Notes: generated from the letters alone by a model not told the origin. Positions 37,241 to 47,035 are shown, numbered from the stretch's first letter. The stretch: 64,000 bases of DNA from an uncultured Jannaschia sp. (GCA_947494145.1 CANLTZ010000017.1:35125-99124), one strand, 5' to 3'. Numbers and translations: made by a program.

Positions 37241-37924
37241 TTACCCCCGCTCCAATAGACGCGCCGCCTCTGCCCGTGCAAAGCCCGACAACTCCGCGCC
37301 ATGAGCGTCGAGCCAGGCCGCCACCCGGGCGCCATCGCGCCGGGACAGGTCGCGCAACCACCAGGCGATGGCTTTCTGGATGAACCAGCGTTCATCTCCG
37401 ACCATCTCTGCGCACCAGCCCAGCACCCGTTCGCGCACGGCGCGTTCGGCGTCGGAGGGATGGCGCTGTTTGGTCCAGGGCAGCGTTGCCACCAACACCG
37501 TGCGCCGTAGCCAAAGCAGGTCTGACCGCGCCCAGCGCTCCACCACGTCGAGACGTTCGGGCCGGGCCACCAGCCGGCGACCGATGGCACCGCAGGCTGT
37601 GTCGGCGATGGCCCACCCGTCGAACTCAGGCACCCAATCGCACAGCAAGTCCCAGGCCGCGTCGTCGGGCCGCATCCGCGCCTGCACCAGCACCTTGGCG
37701 GCCGCCAGCCGGGCATCGAACACGCCGGTGCGCCAAAGCCCGTCGGCCAGGGCGACGCGGGCGGCCGGGTCGAGCCCAGTGCGCCAGTCCGCTGTCAGGT
37801 CCGACAGCACGTCGCCCGGCACCCCCAGCGTTTCGCGGTCCGTCTTGTGGTATGCGGCATCCTTTGCCGCTTTTTCGGCCCCGCCCGCCACCCGCAAGGC
37901 GGCCAGCGCGTCTTGGCCGTTCAC
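37241..37924 (-). CDS. AlkD-like DNA alkylation repair protein
   Basis: 227-aa helical-repeat protein. It contains AKVLVQARMRPDDAAWDLLCDWVPEFDGWAIADT (in part) and RRTVLVATLPWTK, ending with RWFIQKAIAWWLRDLSRRDG, the last being typical of the AlkD/HEAT-like DNA glycosylases that excise alkylated bases. The GTG start overlaps the glmS stop by four bases (GTGA); the longer ATG frame lies inside glmS and is rejected. Confidence 0.82.
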   Translation of the reverse strand: MNGQDALAALRVAGGAEKAAKDAAYHKTDRETLGVPGDVLSDLTADWRTGLDPAARVALADGLWRTGVFDARLAAAKVLVQARMRPDDAAWDLLCDWVPEFDGWAIADTACGAIGRRLVARPERLDVVERWARSDLLWLRRTVLVATLPWTKQRHPSDAERAVRERVLGWCAEMVGDERWFIQKAIAWWLRDLSRRDGARVAAWLDAHGAELSGFARAEAARLLERG

Positions 37925-39726
37925 TCCACCGTCACCGACTTCGCCAAATTGCGTGGCTGATCCACATCCGTGCCCTTGGCCACCGCGGTATGATAGGCCA
38001 GCAATTGTGCGGGCACCGCATAGAGGATCGGCGCATAGACCGGGTCGACCCGCGGCATGGCCAGCGTCTCCCAACAGCCATCGGCGGCGGCGTTGAGCCC
38101 GTCTTGACACGACACCAGCAGGACCTGGCCTTCGCGCGCCATGACCTCCTGCATGTTGCTGACGGTCTTCTCGAAAAGCGGGTCCATGGGGGCAAAGACG
38201 ACGACCGGTAGGGTGCGTTCCACCAACGCGATAGGCCCGTGCTTCAATTCGCCAGACGCATAGGCCTCGGCATGGATATAGCTGATTTCCTTCAGCTTCA
38301 GCGCCCCTTCATGGGCCATGGGGTACATCGGTCCGCGCCCCAGAAACAGAATGTCGGAGGCTTCGGCCAACCGCCCCGCCAGCGCCTCGCAGCGTTCTTC
38401 CACCGCCAGGGCCTGGGAAATCAGGGCAGGCAGGCGCATGAGCCCCGCCAACAGTTCCGCCTCGCGCGCGGCGTCGATTTCGCCCCGTTGCCGCGCCGCC
38501 AGGATGGCCAGCGACAAAAGCACGCCCAACTGGTTTACAAAGGCCTTGGTGGAGGCCACGCCAACCTCCACCCCAGCATGGATCGGAAAAACCACATCCG
38601 ATTCCCGCGCGATGGAGCTTTCGGCGACATTCACCACCGCCACCACCGATTTCGCGCGCCCCTTGGCATAGCGCAGCGCGGCCAGCGTATCCGCTGTCTC
38701 GCCAGATTGGCTGACAAACAGCGCGGTGGAGGCCGCGCCAACCGGCGGCTCACGGTAGCGGTATTCGGAAGCGATGTCGACCTCAACCGGCAGACGCGCC
38801 AATTGCTCGAACCAGTATTTGGCCACGGTGCAAGCGATATGGGCCGTACCGCAGGCCACCATTGTGATGCGGTCGGTGGCGGCGAAGTCGTATTCCGCCG
38901 GGGGTGCGATCCGGTCGCCGTCCACATAGACGCCCAGCAGGTCTGACAGGGTCTGGGGTTGTTCGTGGATTTCCTTGGCCATGAAATGGCGGTGCCCCGC
39001 TTTTTCGATGCGCCGATGGTCCACCTGTACGCTGCGCATTTCCCGGTTGGTCTGGCGGCCCTGGGCGTCGAAGATCTGCGCGCCACCCCGGCGCACGACG
39101 GCGCGGTCGCCATCTTCGAGATAGGTAATCTTGTTGGTCAGCGACGCCATGGCCAATGCGTCGCTGCCCAAAAACATCTCACCCGTGCCATGCCCGATTG
39201 CCAGCGGGGGGCCGTGCCGCGCGCCGATCAGCAAATCGGGCTCCCCGTCGAACAGAAAGCACAGGGCATAGGCACCGCTCAGCCGGTCGATGGTAGCGAA
39301 GGCGGCTTCTTGCGGGGACATGCCCGCATCCAAGTGCTTCTCGCACAGCCGCACGACGGTTTCGGTGTCGGTCTCACTTTCCCAGGGGCCGTCCAACTCA
39401 GTGCGCAATTCGCGGAAGTTTTCGATGATGCCGTTATGGACGACCGCCACGCGCCCCGCGCGATGCGGGTGGGCGTTGGAGACCGTGGGCGTGCCATGGG
39501 TCGCCCAGCGGGTGTGCCCGATGCCCGCAGTGCCGGCCAGTGGCTCATGCACCAGCAAATCCGCCAGGTTAACAAGCTTACCCACGGCACGGCGCCGGTT
39601 CAGCCGTTTGCCATCCACGGTGGCGATCCCGGCGCTGTCATAGCCGCGATATTCCAGCCGCCTTAGCGCATCGAGCATGATCGGCGCCGCCTGATGATTG
39701 CCCAGAATTCCGATGATACCGCACAT
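37921..39726 (-). CDS. glmS: Glucosamine-6-phosphate synthase (isomerizing)
   Basis: 601-aa enzyme making glucosamine-6-phosphate from fructose-6-phosphate and glutamine for cell-wall synthesis. The N-terminal glutaminase begins MCGIIGILG with catalytic C2 after Met removal, and has RWATHGTPTVSNAHPH. Two SIS isomerase domains follow, with FVSQSGETADTLAALR and the C-terminal HTAVAKGTDVDQPRNLAKSVTVE (in part DVDQPRNLAKSVTVE). It is four bases downstream of glmU, forming a short amino-sugar operon. Confidence 0.97.
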   Translation of the reverse strand: MCGIIGILGNHQAAPIMLDALRRLEYRGYDSAGIATVDGKRLNRRRAVGKLVNLADLLVHEPLAGTAGIGHTRWATHGTPTVSNAHPHRAGRVAVVHNGIIENFRELRTELDGPWESETDTETVVRLCEKHLDAGMSPQEAAFATIDRLSGAYALCFLFDGEPDLLIGARHGPPLAIGHGTGEMFLGSDALAMASLTNKITYLEDGDRAVVRRGGAQIFDAQGRQTNREMRSVQVDHRRIEKAGHRHFMAKEIHEQPQTLSDLLGVYVDGDRIAPPAEYDFAATDRITMVACGTAHIACTVAKYWFEQLARLPVEVDIASEYRYREPPVGAASTALFVSQSGETADTLAALRYAKGRAKSVVAVVNVAESSIARESDVVFPIHAGVEVGVASTKAFVNQLGVLLSLAILAARQRGEIDAAREAELLAGLMRLPALISQALAVEERCEALAGRLAEASDILFLGRGPMYPMAHEGALKLKEISYIHAEAYASGELKHGPIALVERTLPVVVFAPMDPLFEKTVSNMQEVMAREGQVLLVSCQDGLNAAADGCWETLAMPRVDPVYAPILYAVPAQLLAYHTAVAKGTDVDQPRNLAKSVTVE

Positions 39727-39729
39727 ACC

Positions 39730-41082
39730 TCAGCCGCCTTTCTTTTTGGTCTTCGCCGCGCGTAACTTCGCCATGAGCCGTGCGCCCAAGCCATCCTTGT
39801 TCACCTGCTTGGCGCGCCCCAGCGCCAGATCGCCGTCGGGCACATCCGTCGTCACCACGCTGCCGGAGCCTGTCATCGCCCCGACCCCAACCCGCACGGG
39901 GGCCACCAGCGCTGTGTTGGAGCCGATGAAAGCCTCAGCCCCGATTTCCGTCCGATGCTTGAAGACGCCGTCGTAATTGCAGGTGATCGTGCCCGCGCCG
40001 ATATTGGCCCGCGGACCCACCTCGGCATCGCCGACATAACTCAGGTGGTTGATCTTGGCACCCTCATGGACCTGCGCGGCCTTCACCTCCACAAAATTGC
40101 CGACGCGGACGGCGCGGTCCAACTCCGCCCCCGGTCGCAGGCGCGCATAGGGCCCAATGATGCACCCGTCCGAGACATGGCAGCCCTCAAGATGGCTGAA
40201 GGCGCGGATGGTGGCGCCGGATTCCACCGTGACGCCGGGGCCGAAAACCACATGGGGTTCCACCACCACATCGCGGCCCAGATGGGTGTCATGGGCGAAT
40301 TGGACCGTCTCCGGCGCGGTCAGCGTGGCGCCGTTTTCCATGGCCTCCGCACGAGCGCGGGCCTGGAAGGCGGCTTCGGCGGCGGCCAGGTCGGCGCGGG
40401 TGTTCACGCCCATGGTCTCCGCCTCATCGCAGGTCACCACGCGGGCCGACAGCCGCGCGGCGCGCGCCAGGCCTACGATATCGGTGAGGTAGTATTCGCC
40501 CGCCGCATTGTCGTTGCCCACTTGGTCGATCAGATCGAACAGAAGCCCTGCATCGGCGGCCACCACGCCGGAATTGCACAGCCCAATGGCCAGTTCCGCC
40601 TCGGTGGCATCCTTGGCCTCCACGATCCGCTCCAACCGGTCGCCATTGGCCACCAGCCGGCCGTAGCGGCCCGGTTCCGCCGCCTCAAAACCCAGCACCA
40701 CAACGTCGGCACCGTCGCGGCGCGCGGACTGCATCGCGGCCAGGGTTTCGGGTCGGATGAAGGGCGTGTCGCCATAAAGAACGATGGCATCGCCTTCGAA
40801 GCCCGCCAGCGCGCTGCGCGCCTGGGCCACGGCATGGGCCGTGCCGTCCTGACTGTCCTGGCGCACCACGACGAGGTTTTCGCCCATATGGCGCGCCGCG
40901 GCCTCCACCGCATCGCCCCCATGGCCCGCGACGATCACCGTGCGCTCGGGCTCCAATGCCGCGCCCGCGGCCAGCGCATGGGCCAGAAGCGGCGCATGGG
41001 CCACCGCGTGCAGCACCTTGGGTCGGTCGGAACGCATGCGGCTGCCCTGTCCGGCGGCCAGAACGATCAGGGCTGTGGGCAT
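39730..41082 (-). CDS. glmU: Bifunctional UDP-GlcNAc pyrophosphorylase/GlcN-1-P acetyltransferase
   Basis: 450-aa enzyme for UDP-N-acetylglucosamine synthesis. The N-terminal uridyltransferase has LAAGQGSRMRSDRPKVLH. The C-terminal half is a left-handed beta-helix of hexapeptide repeats, with NHLSYVGDAEVGPRANIGAG and CNYDG typical for acetyl-CoA binding. The Lys-rich tail (LRAAKTKKKGG) is common. It is divergent from gph with an 85-base gap and is co-transcribed with glmS. Confidence 0.97.
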   Translation of the reverse strand: MPTALIVLAAGQGSRMRSDRPKVLHAVAHAPLLAHALAAGAALEPERTVIVAGHGGDAVEAAARHMGENLVVVRQDSQDGTAHAVAQARSALAGFEGDAIVLYGDTPFIRPETLAAMQSARRDGADVVVLGFEAAEPGRYGRLVANGDRLERIVEAKDATEAELAIGLCNSGVVAADAGLLFDLIDQVGNDNAAGEYYLTDIVGLARAARLSARVVTCDEAETMGVNTRADLAAAEAAFQARARAEAMENGATLTAPETVQFAHDTHLGRDVVVEPHVVFGPGVTVESGATIRAFSHLEGCHVSDGCIIGPYARLRPGAELDRAVRVGNFVEVKAAQVHEGAKINHLSYVGDAEVGPRANIGAGTITCNYDGVFKHRTEIGAEAFIGSNTALVAPVRVGVGAMTGSGSVVTTDVPDGDLALGRAKQVNKDGLGARLMAKLRAAKTKKKGG

Positions 41083-41167
41083 GTGTCCGCTTTCCCTTAT
41101 GGCCTGGGCATTCTACGCAGACCGCGCGGGCCTTCCAAGCCCGGCTGCGACAGAAGGGCCCGGCGCC

Positions 41168-41836
41168 ATGAAACGATGCGTGATCTTCGACCTGGACGGA
41201 ACGTTATGCGACACGTCAGGGGATTTATTGGCCGCGGCCAACGCGGCCTTTCGCCATCTGGGCCGCGACGTCGCCCTGGACGCAGAGGCCGACCAAGATC
41301 GCGCCACCGCTTTGCGCGGTGGGCGTGCCATGCTGCGACTGGGCCTGTCCCGCCTGGGCCCGGTGGACGAGGCCGAGGTCGATGCGGGTTATCAGCCGCT
41401 GCTGGACGCCTACGCAAACGACATCGCCCGCCATACCAGCTTCTATCCCGGCGCCCGCGATGCTGTCGCCCGCCTGCGCGACCGCGGTGACGCCGTGGGC
41501 ATCTGTACCAACAAACCCGAAGGTCTGGCCCAGAGCCTGATGGAGGCGCTGGATGCCGCCCATCTTTTCGACAGCCTGGTGGGCGCTGACACGCTGGCCG
41601 TGCGCAAACCCCACCCGGATCATTACGTCCAATCGGTGCTGCGCGCCGGCGGGGACATGGCGCGTTCGGTCCTGGTTGGCGATACCGATACCGACCGTCG
41701 CACGGCCGAAGCTGCTGGCGTGCCCTGTGTGTTGGTGACCTTCGCGCGCCCCAATGCGGTGGCCAATCTGCGCCCCGAAGCATTGCTGGACGATTTCATG
41801 GACCTGGAGGCTGTCCTGTCCGAGATCGGATTGTAG
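41168..41836 (+). CDS. gph: HAD-family phosphatase, probable phosphoglycolate phosphatase
   Basis: 222-aa haloacid-dehalogenase-type phosphatase. Motif I is DLDGTLCDTSGD (nucleophile D9), motif II is ICTNKPEG and motif III/IV include KPHPDHY and VGDTDTDRRTAEAAG. The cap domain is helical. Phosphoglycolate is the usual substrate for this subfamily, but others are possible. The start MKRCVIFDLD is taken because the longer frame lies in antisense to glmU. Confidence 0.88.
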   Translation: MKRCVIFDLDGTLCDTSGDLLAAANAAFRHLGRDVALDAEADQDRATALRGGRAMLRLGLSRLGPVDEAEVDAGYQPLLDAYANDIARHTSFYPGARDAVARLRDRGDAVGICTNKPEGLAQSLMEALDAAHLFDSLVGADTLAVRKPHPDHYVQSVLRAGGDMARSVLVGDTDTDRRTAEAAGVPCVLVTFARPNAVANLRPEALLDDFMDLEAVLSEIGL

Positions 41837-41849
41837 CGTTTTCTCTCGG

Positions 41850-41918
41850 AGTGGGGGCTCTGCCCCCGTCGATCAAAGATCGACTCCCCCGGGATACTTT
41901 CACCAGGAAGAAGAAGAC
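41850..41918 (-). repeat. R1 dispersed repeat, copy A (reverse)
   Basis: Read on the minus strand this gives TTCTTCCTGGTGAAAGTATC, then CCGGGGGAG and two perfect hairpins: TCGATC-TTT-GATCGA (41869-41883) and GGGGGC-AGA-GCCCCC (41853-41867). It follows gph and may act as its terminator. The head differs from the other copies at only a few positions. Confidence 0.75.
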
Positions 41919-41984
41919 GCGCCCCGTGGCGGCAGAGCGCCGGGATTCATTGACCGCCAGGACCCAGCGCGCGTAGCTGGCAGC

Positions 41985-43154
41985 ATGGAACGTTTTTCCA
42001 AGTCCTTCACCCGGCAACAACCCCTACCTGAAGCCGCCATCGACGCTGCCAACCGCGTCATGCGCAGCGGCGATCTGCACCGCTATGGCGCGGATCCCAG
42101 CGAAGTTGCCGCCTTGGAGGAAGAGTTTGCGGCTTGGACCGGGGCCCAACATGCCCTGGCCGTGGCGTCAGGCGGCTATGCCATGGGCTGCGCCCTGCGT
42201 GCCCTGGGGGTAGAGCCCGGTGACCCCGTGCTCACCAATGGCTGGACCCTTTCGCCCGTGCCCGGCGCCATCGCCGCAGTTGGTGCGCGCCCTGTGCTGG
42301 TGGAGGTGACCGAGGACCTGGTCATCGACCTGGACGACTTGGCGGCCAAGGCCGACCGCGCGCCCGTTCTGCTATTGTCCCATATGCGTGGCCATATCGC
42401 CGACATGGAGCGGCTGATGGATATCTGCGACCATGCCGATATCGCCGTGGTCGAAGATTGCGCCCACACCATGGGTGCGGCGTGGGCGGGCAAACCCTCC
42501 GGTCGGTGGGGTCGCATCGGGTGCTATTCCACCCAGACTTACAAGCACATCAATTCCGGCGAAGGCGGGCTGATCGTGACCGACGACACCGATCTGGCGG
42601 CGCGGATGATGCTGCTTTCGGGCAGCTACATGCTCTATGCTCAAAACGGCACCGCACCCCCCGAAGACGTCTTTGCGCGCCACAAGGGCCTGATGCCCAA
42701 CGTGTCGGGCCGCATGGATGAGCTGCGCGCCGCGATCCTTCGCCCGCAGTTGAGGGAATTGGCCGGCCGCACCCAAGACTGGAATGAACGTTACCGCCTG
42801 CTGGAAACCGCCTTCGACGACGCCCCGGGCTTGTCGATCATCCCGCGGCCCGCAGCGGAAAGCCATGTGGGCTCGTCCATCCAAGTGCTGGCCGACACGC
42901 CCCACCGCGTGCCGGACTTCATCGAAGGTTGCGCTGCCCGCGGGGTCCAATGGAAGTGGTTTGGCCATGCCAGCGCCCTCGGCTTCACCTCGGCCCATAT
43001 ACATTGGGAATACGTCACACCTCAGGATCTTCCACACACCGATCGGGTATTGGCCCGCCTTCTGGACATGCGCGTCCCGCTTACGTTCGACGCGGAGGAT
43101 TGCGACACCATCGCCCACATCGTCACGGAAGAGGCGGCGAAGCACCTAAAGTAA
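41985..43154 (+). CDS. DegT/DnrJ/EryC1-family aminotransferase
   Basis: 389-aa PLP-dependent enzyme. The PLP-binding Lys is K187 in STQTYKHINSGEGG, preceded by VVEDCAHTMGAAW with the Asp that contacts the pyridine nitrogen. Such enzymes aminate sugar nucleotides or related ketones. It is flanked by R1 repeats on both sides and has no sugar-biosynthesis neighbour, so the substrate is unknown. The start MERFSKSFTR was chosen because the upstream frame runs through gph in another frame. Confidence 0.88.
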   Translation: MERFSKSFTRQQPLPEAAIDAANRVMRSGDLHRYGADPSEVAALEEEFAAWTGAQHALAVASGGYAMGCALRALGVEPGDPVLTNGWTLSPVPGAIAAVGARPVLVEVTEDLVIDLDDLAAKADRAPVLLLSHMRGHIADMERLMDICDHADIAVVEDCAHTMGAAWAGKPSGRWGRIGCYSTQTYKHINSGEGGLIVTDDTDLAARMMLLSGSYMLYAQNGTAPPEDVFARHKGLMPNVSGRMDELRAAILRPQLRELAGRTQDWNERYRLLETAFDDAPGLSIIPRPAAESHVGSSIQVLADTPHRVPDFIEGCAARGVQWKWFGHASALGFTSAHIHWEYVTPQDLPHTDRVLARLLDMRVPLTFDAEDCDTIAHIVTEEAAKHLK

Positions 43155-43167
43155 TAGCGGGTGCCCG

Positions 43168-43187
43168 TTTCTTCCTAGCAAAAATAT
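43168..43187 (+). repeat. R1 head fragment, copy E
   Basis: TTTCTTCCTAGCAAAAATAT matches the R1 head with a single internal change (TAG for TGG), but the G+C-rich hairpins do not follow. It lies 13 bases after the aminotransferase stop. Probably a decayed copy. Confidence 0.55.
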
Positions 43188-43369
43188 GCACTTTGACGCG
43201 CCGACAACCAGACGGAGCAGGAGGCTGGTCGGGCCAACTGGCCCCAACCTGCACCCCATTGGTCAAGCGCTTTGCCCAGCACAATTGCTCCGACCCTGCC
43301 GGAACAATGTAGACCAGCTTGTCCGCCGCCCCGCACGTACCTGATCAGAAGCTGCATGGGGTCGGTGCA

Positions 43370-45049
43370 TCACCGATCGAACCACGGTGGCATCGCGCGT
43401 GGGGCCTCCCCCGTCAGGGCAGCGTGGACGCACTGGGCGAGGCTGGCGAAGCCCACCTTGCGACCGGAAAGGCCGGGGCCGTAATGGGCGTATTTGCCTG
43501 AATTGGTCAGGACGGTGCGGGCGCGGGGTGGAAAGACGGGCTCGGAGATAGAGCACCAGCAGAGGTCTGCGACAATTGTGACGCCTGAAGCAGTAAGGCG
43601 GGCGGCGATACCCGCGGCCTCGACCGCGTCCAGGGTGGCGCGGGCCGTGGTGATGACCACATCGGTTCGGGGATGTCGGGGGCGGTCAGCCATCAGGTCG
43701 GCAAAGACGCTGCATTCGGTGAGGGAGAAATGGGGGCTTCCCAGGGCCACCAGGTCGACATGGTCGGCATGCAGGGCGAATTCCGTCCAGGCGGCTTCGA
43801 AATCGGCGGGGATAAGGCACCGTTGGTCGGCATCCGGTGTGGGGGGCGTGGCGGCTTCAGGCGTGATCCCGTCAATATGGAGCATCGGCGCGGCGGAGGT
43901 GGTGCCGAAGGCGGCGCAAAGCGCCTTCAGGTCGTCTTGGTTGGGCCGAAGCGCATCCAATCCGCGCAGAAGCGGTATGTAGTCAGGTGCCGCCTTGCCC
44001 GCGAGCCATCCCAGCAGGGGCCAGAAGGCGTCATCGCAAGCCACGGGCGCTACGACCTCGATCACGCGGCCTGGGGCGCGAGCCGTGTCCAGATAGACGC
44101 CGGAGCGGGGCGCACGGCCAGTTATGGCGATGCAGAGATCAAGGAAATCGGGGTGTTTGACACTCCGCGCGGCCAAGACGGAATTGGCATAGACGACGGC
44201 GTTCGATTCCGCCCAGGCGATGTCCTCCCCAGCCTCCGGCGCGTCCGGGGCGAGGTAGGGTGCGCAGGTAAACGTCGGCGCGGCACCCATGCGCAGATAG
44301 GCATCGGCCAGGCGGCTGGCGGGGCCACCCAGGTCGGGCGGCGTGCCCTGGGCCTGCCAATGGCGCCGGTCGACGGAAATGGCGTTCGTGGTGGTGGGGA
44401 TGCGCACCTGCGCGCCCATCTCGGCAAGCTTTTCAGCGAATGTCAGGAAAGCGGGGGCGGCGTAGATGCAGCCGTCGATATGGGCGCGGGTGACGGGGAT
44501 AAGCGCATCGGCGCCTTGAATCGCGGCCATCTTGCGCAGGATGCCCATGGCAAGGCGCGGGGCGGCGCCGTCGGCCCCGTCGAGCATGGCTTGATCGGCA
44601 GGGCTGAGCATGACGGTGTCGGGACGGAGCGGTTCGGTGACGAAGGTCGCGGTCCCCGTGTCGACTTGCGTGGCCGTTATGCGCAGGCTGGGGGCGGCGG
44701 CGATGGTCTCGAAGGCGGGGGATGCGGCGCGAAGGACGGGGATAGAATGGCCGAACAGGTCCGCCGCGATCAGCGCGCCCAATGTCAGTACGTCTTCGGG
44801 TTCGCGAAACACCAAACCGGCGGGGGCCAGACCATTCAGGATCAAGTCGAGCAGCACACCACTGCCGGTGCAGGAGCCGCGTGTGGTGGGCAGCACCAGC
44901 ACCTTGCCCGCGACCGATTGCCCCTGCAGCGGGTGATGCGCATCGATCACCCGCCCTGTCGCCGGGTCCACGCCGCCCCAGAAGCTGAGCGGTTCCGGGC
45001 AGTGCAGCACGGGGGCATGGGCCGCGGCGGCGATTATGGCGATGGGCAT
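43370..45049 (-). CDS. acnX: Aconitase X, fused swivel and catalytic domains
   Basis: 559-aa protein combining both parts of aconitase X. Residues 1-130 form the swivel domain (DUF126-like: GKVLVLPTTRGSCTGSGVLLDLILNG in part) and residues about 155-559 the catalytic domain (DUF521-like). Conserved features include VTRAHIDGCIYAAPA and LTNSGKYAHYGPGLSGRKVGFASLAQCV (in part YAHYGPGLSGRKVGF). Bacterial aconitase X has been shown to be a cis-3-hydroxy-L-proline dehydratase; in archaea the two-part form is a mevalonate-5-phosphate dehydratase. No other hydroxyproline gene is in the window. AAAGGGGGT precedes the chosen ATG; starts at 45079 or 45211 are less likely. Confidence 0.85.
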   Translation of the reverse strand: MPIAIIAAAAHAPVLHCPEPLSFWGGVDPATGRVIDAHHPLQGQSVAGKVLVLPTTRGSCTGSGVLLDLILNGLAPAGLVFREPEDVLTLGALIAADLFGHSIPVLRAASPAFETIAAAPSLRITATQVDTGTATFVTEPLRPDTVMLSPADQAMLDGADGAAPRLAMGILRKMAAIQGADALIPVTRAHIDGCIYAAPAFLTFAEKLAEMGAQVRIPTTTNAISVDRRHWQAQGTPPDLGGPASRLADAYLRMGAAPTFTCAPYLAPDAPEAGEDIAWAESNAVVYANSVLAARSVKHPDFLDLCIAITGRAPRSGVYLDTARAPGRVIEVVAPVACDDAFWPLLGWLAGKAAPDYIPLLRGLDALRPNQDDLKALCAAFGTTSAAPMLHIDGITPEAATPPTPDADQRCLIPADFEAAWTEFALHADHVDLVALGSPHFSLTECSVFADLMADRPRHPRTDVVITTARATLDAVEAAGIAARLTASGVTIVADLCWCSISEPVFPPRARTVLTNSGKYAHYGPGLSGRKVGFASLAQCVHAALTGEAPRAMPPWFDR

Positions 45050-45293
45050 GGCACCCCCTTTCGGGATGAACTTGCGCATCTGGCCGCAGACAGCGCGCAG
45101 TAGCAAGGCGCCACGCGCAAACGGATGCGGGGGCTGGTGCAGGCATGACCTGTCCGAACAAGGCGCGTCGCGACATCGGCCCTGCGACTCGCGGTGCAAC
45201 ATCAACGCCATGCAGGCAGGTTTTTCGGAAAGGCTGGTTCAGGTTTCTCGAAAAGCGCTGTAACAGGCCGCGACCGACCCATCGGAGCGACAG

Positions 45294-46529
45294 ATGCCCC
45301 GTCTTGTGATGAAGTTCGGCGGGACCTCCGTCGCGAATTTGGACCGCATCCGGCGGGTGGCCAAGCGCGTGGGCGTGGAAGTGGCCAAGGGCTATGAGGT
45401 GATCGTTGTCGTCTCTGCCATGTCGGGCAAAACCAATGAGTTGGTGGGCTGGGTCAATGAGACCTCGCCGCTCTTCGATGCGCGCGAATACGATGCCGTC
45501 GTCAGTTCGGGTGAGAATGTCACCGCCGGACTTCTGGCGCTGGTCCTGCAGGAAAACGGGATCGAGGCGCGGTCTTGGCAGGGTTGGCAGGTGCCCGTGC
45601 GCACCAGTTCAGCCCATTCAACCGCCCGGATCGAAGAAATCCCCACCGACAATTTCGACGACCGCTTTTCCAAGGGGATGCAGGTCGCCGTGGTCGCAGG
45701 TTTCCAGGGGATCAGCCCCGAGGGGCGCATCACCACGCTGGGGCGCGGCGGGTCTGACACGACGGCGGTGGCTTTTGCGGCAGCTTTTGGCGCAGAGCGC
45801 TGCGATATCTACACCGATGTGGACGGCGTCTACACCACCGATCCGCGGGTCTGCGAACAGGCCCGCAAGTTGGATCGTATCTCGTTCGAGGAAATGTTGG
45901 AGCTTGCAAGCCTGGGCGCGAAGGTGCTGCAAACCCGTTCGGTCGAATTGGCCATGCGCTATAAGGTGCGGCTGCGGGTGTTGTCGAGTTTTGACGAAAT
46001 GAGCGACGATGCAGGCACGCTTGTCTGCCATGAGGAGGACATCATGGAATCGAACGTGGTCGCCGGGGTCGCCTTTGTGCGCGATGAAGCGAAGATGACA
46101 CTGGTATCGGTGGCCGACCGACCGGGCGTTTCGGCGGCGATTTTCGATCCGCTGGCGGAAGCGGGCGTGAACGTGGACATGATTGTGCAGAACATCGCCG
46201 AAGATGGGCGCACGGACATGACCTTCAGCCTGCCGGTCAACCAGGTGGCCCGGGCCGAAACCGCAGTGCGCGACGCGTTGGAGCGGGGCGAGATCGAGTT
46301 CCACGATCTGATCACCGACAGCAACGTCGCAAAGGTGTCGGTGGTGGGCATCGGGATGCGGTCCCACGCGGGGGTGGCGTCGAAAATGTTCCGCGCGCTG
46401 TCGGATGTGGGGATCAACATCCGGGTAATCACCACATCCGAGATCAAGATCAGCGTGCTGATCGACCGGAAATTCATGGAATTGGCGGTTCAGCAGCTTC
46501 ATGAGGTTTTTGAGTTGGAGAAAGCTTAA
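45294..46529 (+). CDS. lysC: Aspartate kinase
   Basis: 411-aa enzyme phosphorylating aspartate, the entry step to lysine, threonine and methionine. The N-terminal kinase motif KFGGTSVAN is present, together with TTLGRGGSDTTAVAFA and YTDVDGVYTTDPR. Two C-terminal ACT domains follow (EAGVNVDMIVQNIAEDGRTDMTF in part, and VGIGMRSHAGVASKMF), the usual site of feedback inhibition by lysine or threonine. A GGAGCGACAG ribosome site is in place. Transcription is not coupled with the next gene, ptsP. Confidence 0.97.
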   Translation: MPRLVMKFGGTSVANLDRIRRVAKRVGVEVAKGYEVIVVVSAMSGKTNELVGWVNETSPLFDAREYDAVVSSGENVTAGLLALVLQENGIEARSWQGWQVPVRTSSAHSTARIEEIPTDNFDDRFSKGMQVAVVAGFQGISPEGRITTLGRGGSDTTAVAFAAAFGAERCDIYTDVDGVYTTDPRVCEQARKLDRISFEEMLELASLGAKVLQTRSVELAMRYKVRLRVLSSFDEMSDDAGTLVCHEEDIMESNVVAGVAFVRDEAKMTLVSVADRPGVSAAIFDPLAEAGVNVDMIVQNIAEDGRTDMTFSLPVNQVARAETAVRDALERGEIEFHDLITDSNVAKVSVVGIGMRSHAGVASKMFRALSDVGINIRVITTSEIKISVLIDRKFMELAVQQLHEVFELEKA

Positions 46530-47035
46530 GGCAGCCTTGCCTGCTCGGCCCCCAGACCGGACTCAAGCCCGCAGGGCGCCGGCCCATCGACGGGCCGCCC
46601 CCGGCCCGGCGACTTGGGGAACCTTGGTGCATCGCCTCAGAGGAGGACGAATGTGGCGGCCATAAAGGGCGTGGCAGGACTGTAGGATCGCCGCACCACC
46701 GCGGCCTGTCGATGGACCGACCTGCACAAACGCGGCGCATGCATCTGGCATCACAAACACCGCCTTAAATCTTCCTTAGCATCCCTTTGGCATGATCGCA
46801 GTCATGCCACGCCTGCGCGATATCTCCATTGTTTGGATTGCTGCCATCGCAGCGCTTGCGCTGGCGGCCTTTGGCGGGCCGCCGACTCGGCTCGTGCTCA
46901 ATGATCCGCCGCTGTTGACGGTATTGCTCCACGAATCGTGCCGATCCGATGATCGCGGCGCGCGATGGGCTTGCGGCCCTTCCCCTCCCCCACAGGCCTT
47001 GCGTATAGGTCAGGGGAAGGAGCGCGCCACACCCC
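46530..47035. other. Intergenic region lysC-ptsP
   Basis: A 506-base gap. It begins with a small hairpin (AGGCA-GCCT-TGCCT, 46529-46542) after lysC, continues with an R2 repeat (46552-46730), and ends with about 300 bases before ptsP. A 92-codon plus-strand frame at 46792-47067 has a hydrophobic start but overlaps ptsP and is not convincing. No RNA gene was seen. Confidence 0.5.
46552..46730 (-). repeat. R2 dispersed repeat, copy a
   Basis: On the minus strand it begins GGTCGGTCCATCGACAGGCC, continues through TGCGGCGATCC and CTTTATGG, and ends near GATGGGCCGGCGCCCTGCGG and GCTTGAGTCCGGTCTGGGG. Both ends contain variants of the palindrome GGTCCATCGACGGGCC. The order of blocks is the same as in the copy at 63628, with a diverged middle. 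Confidence 0.75.

Noticed and set aside
43673..45103. Plus-strand frame of 476 codons opposite acnX
   Set aside because: Gly/Arg-rich antisense frame without any recognisable domain.
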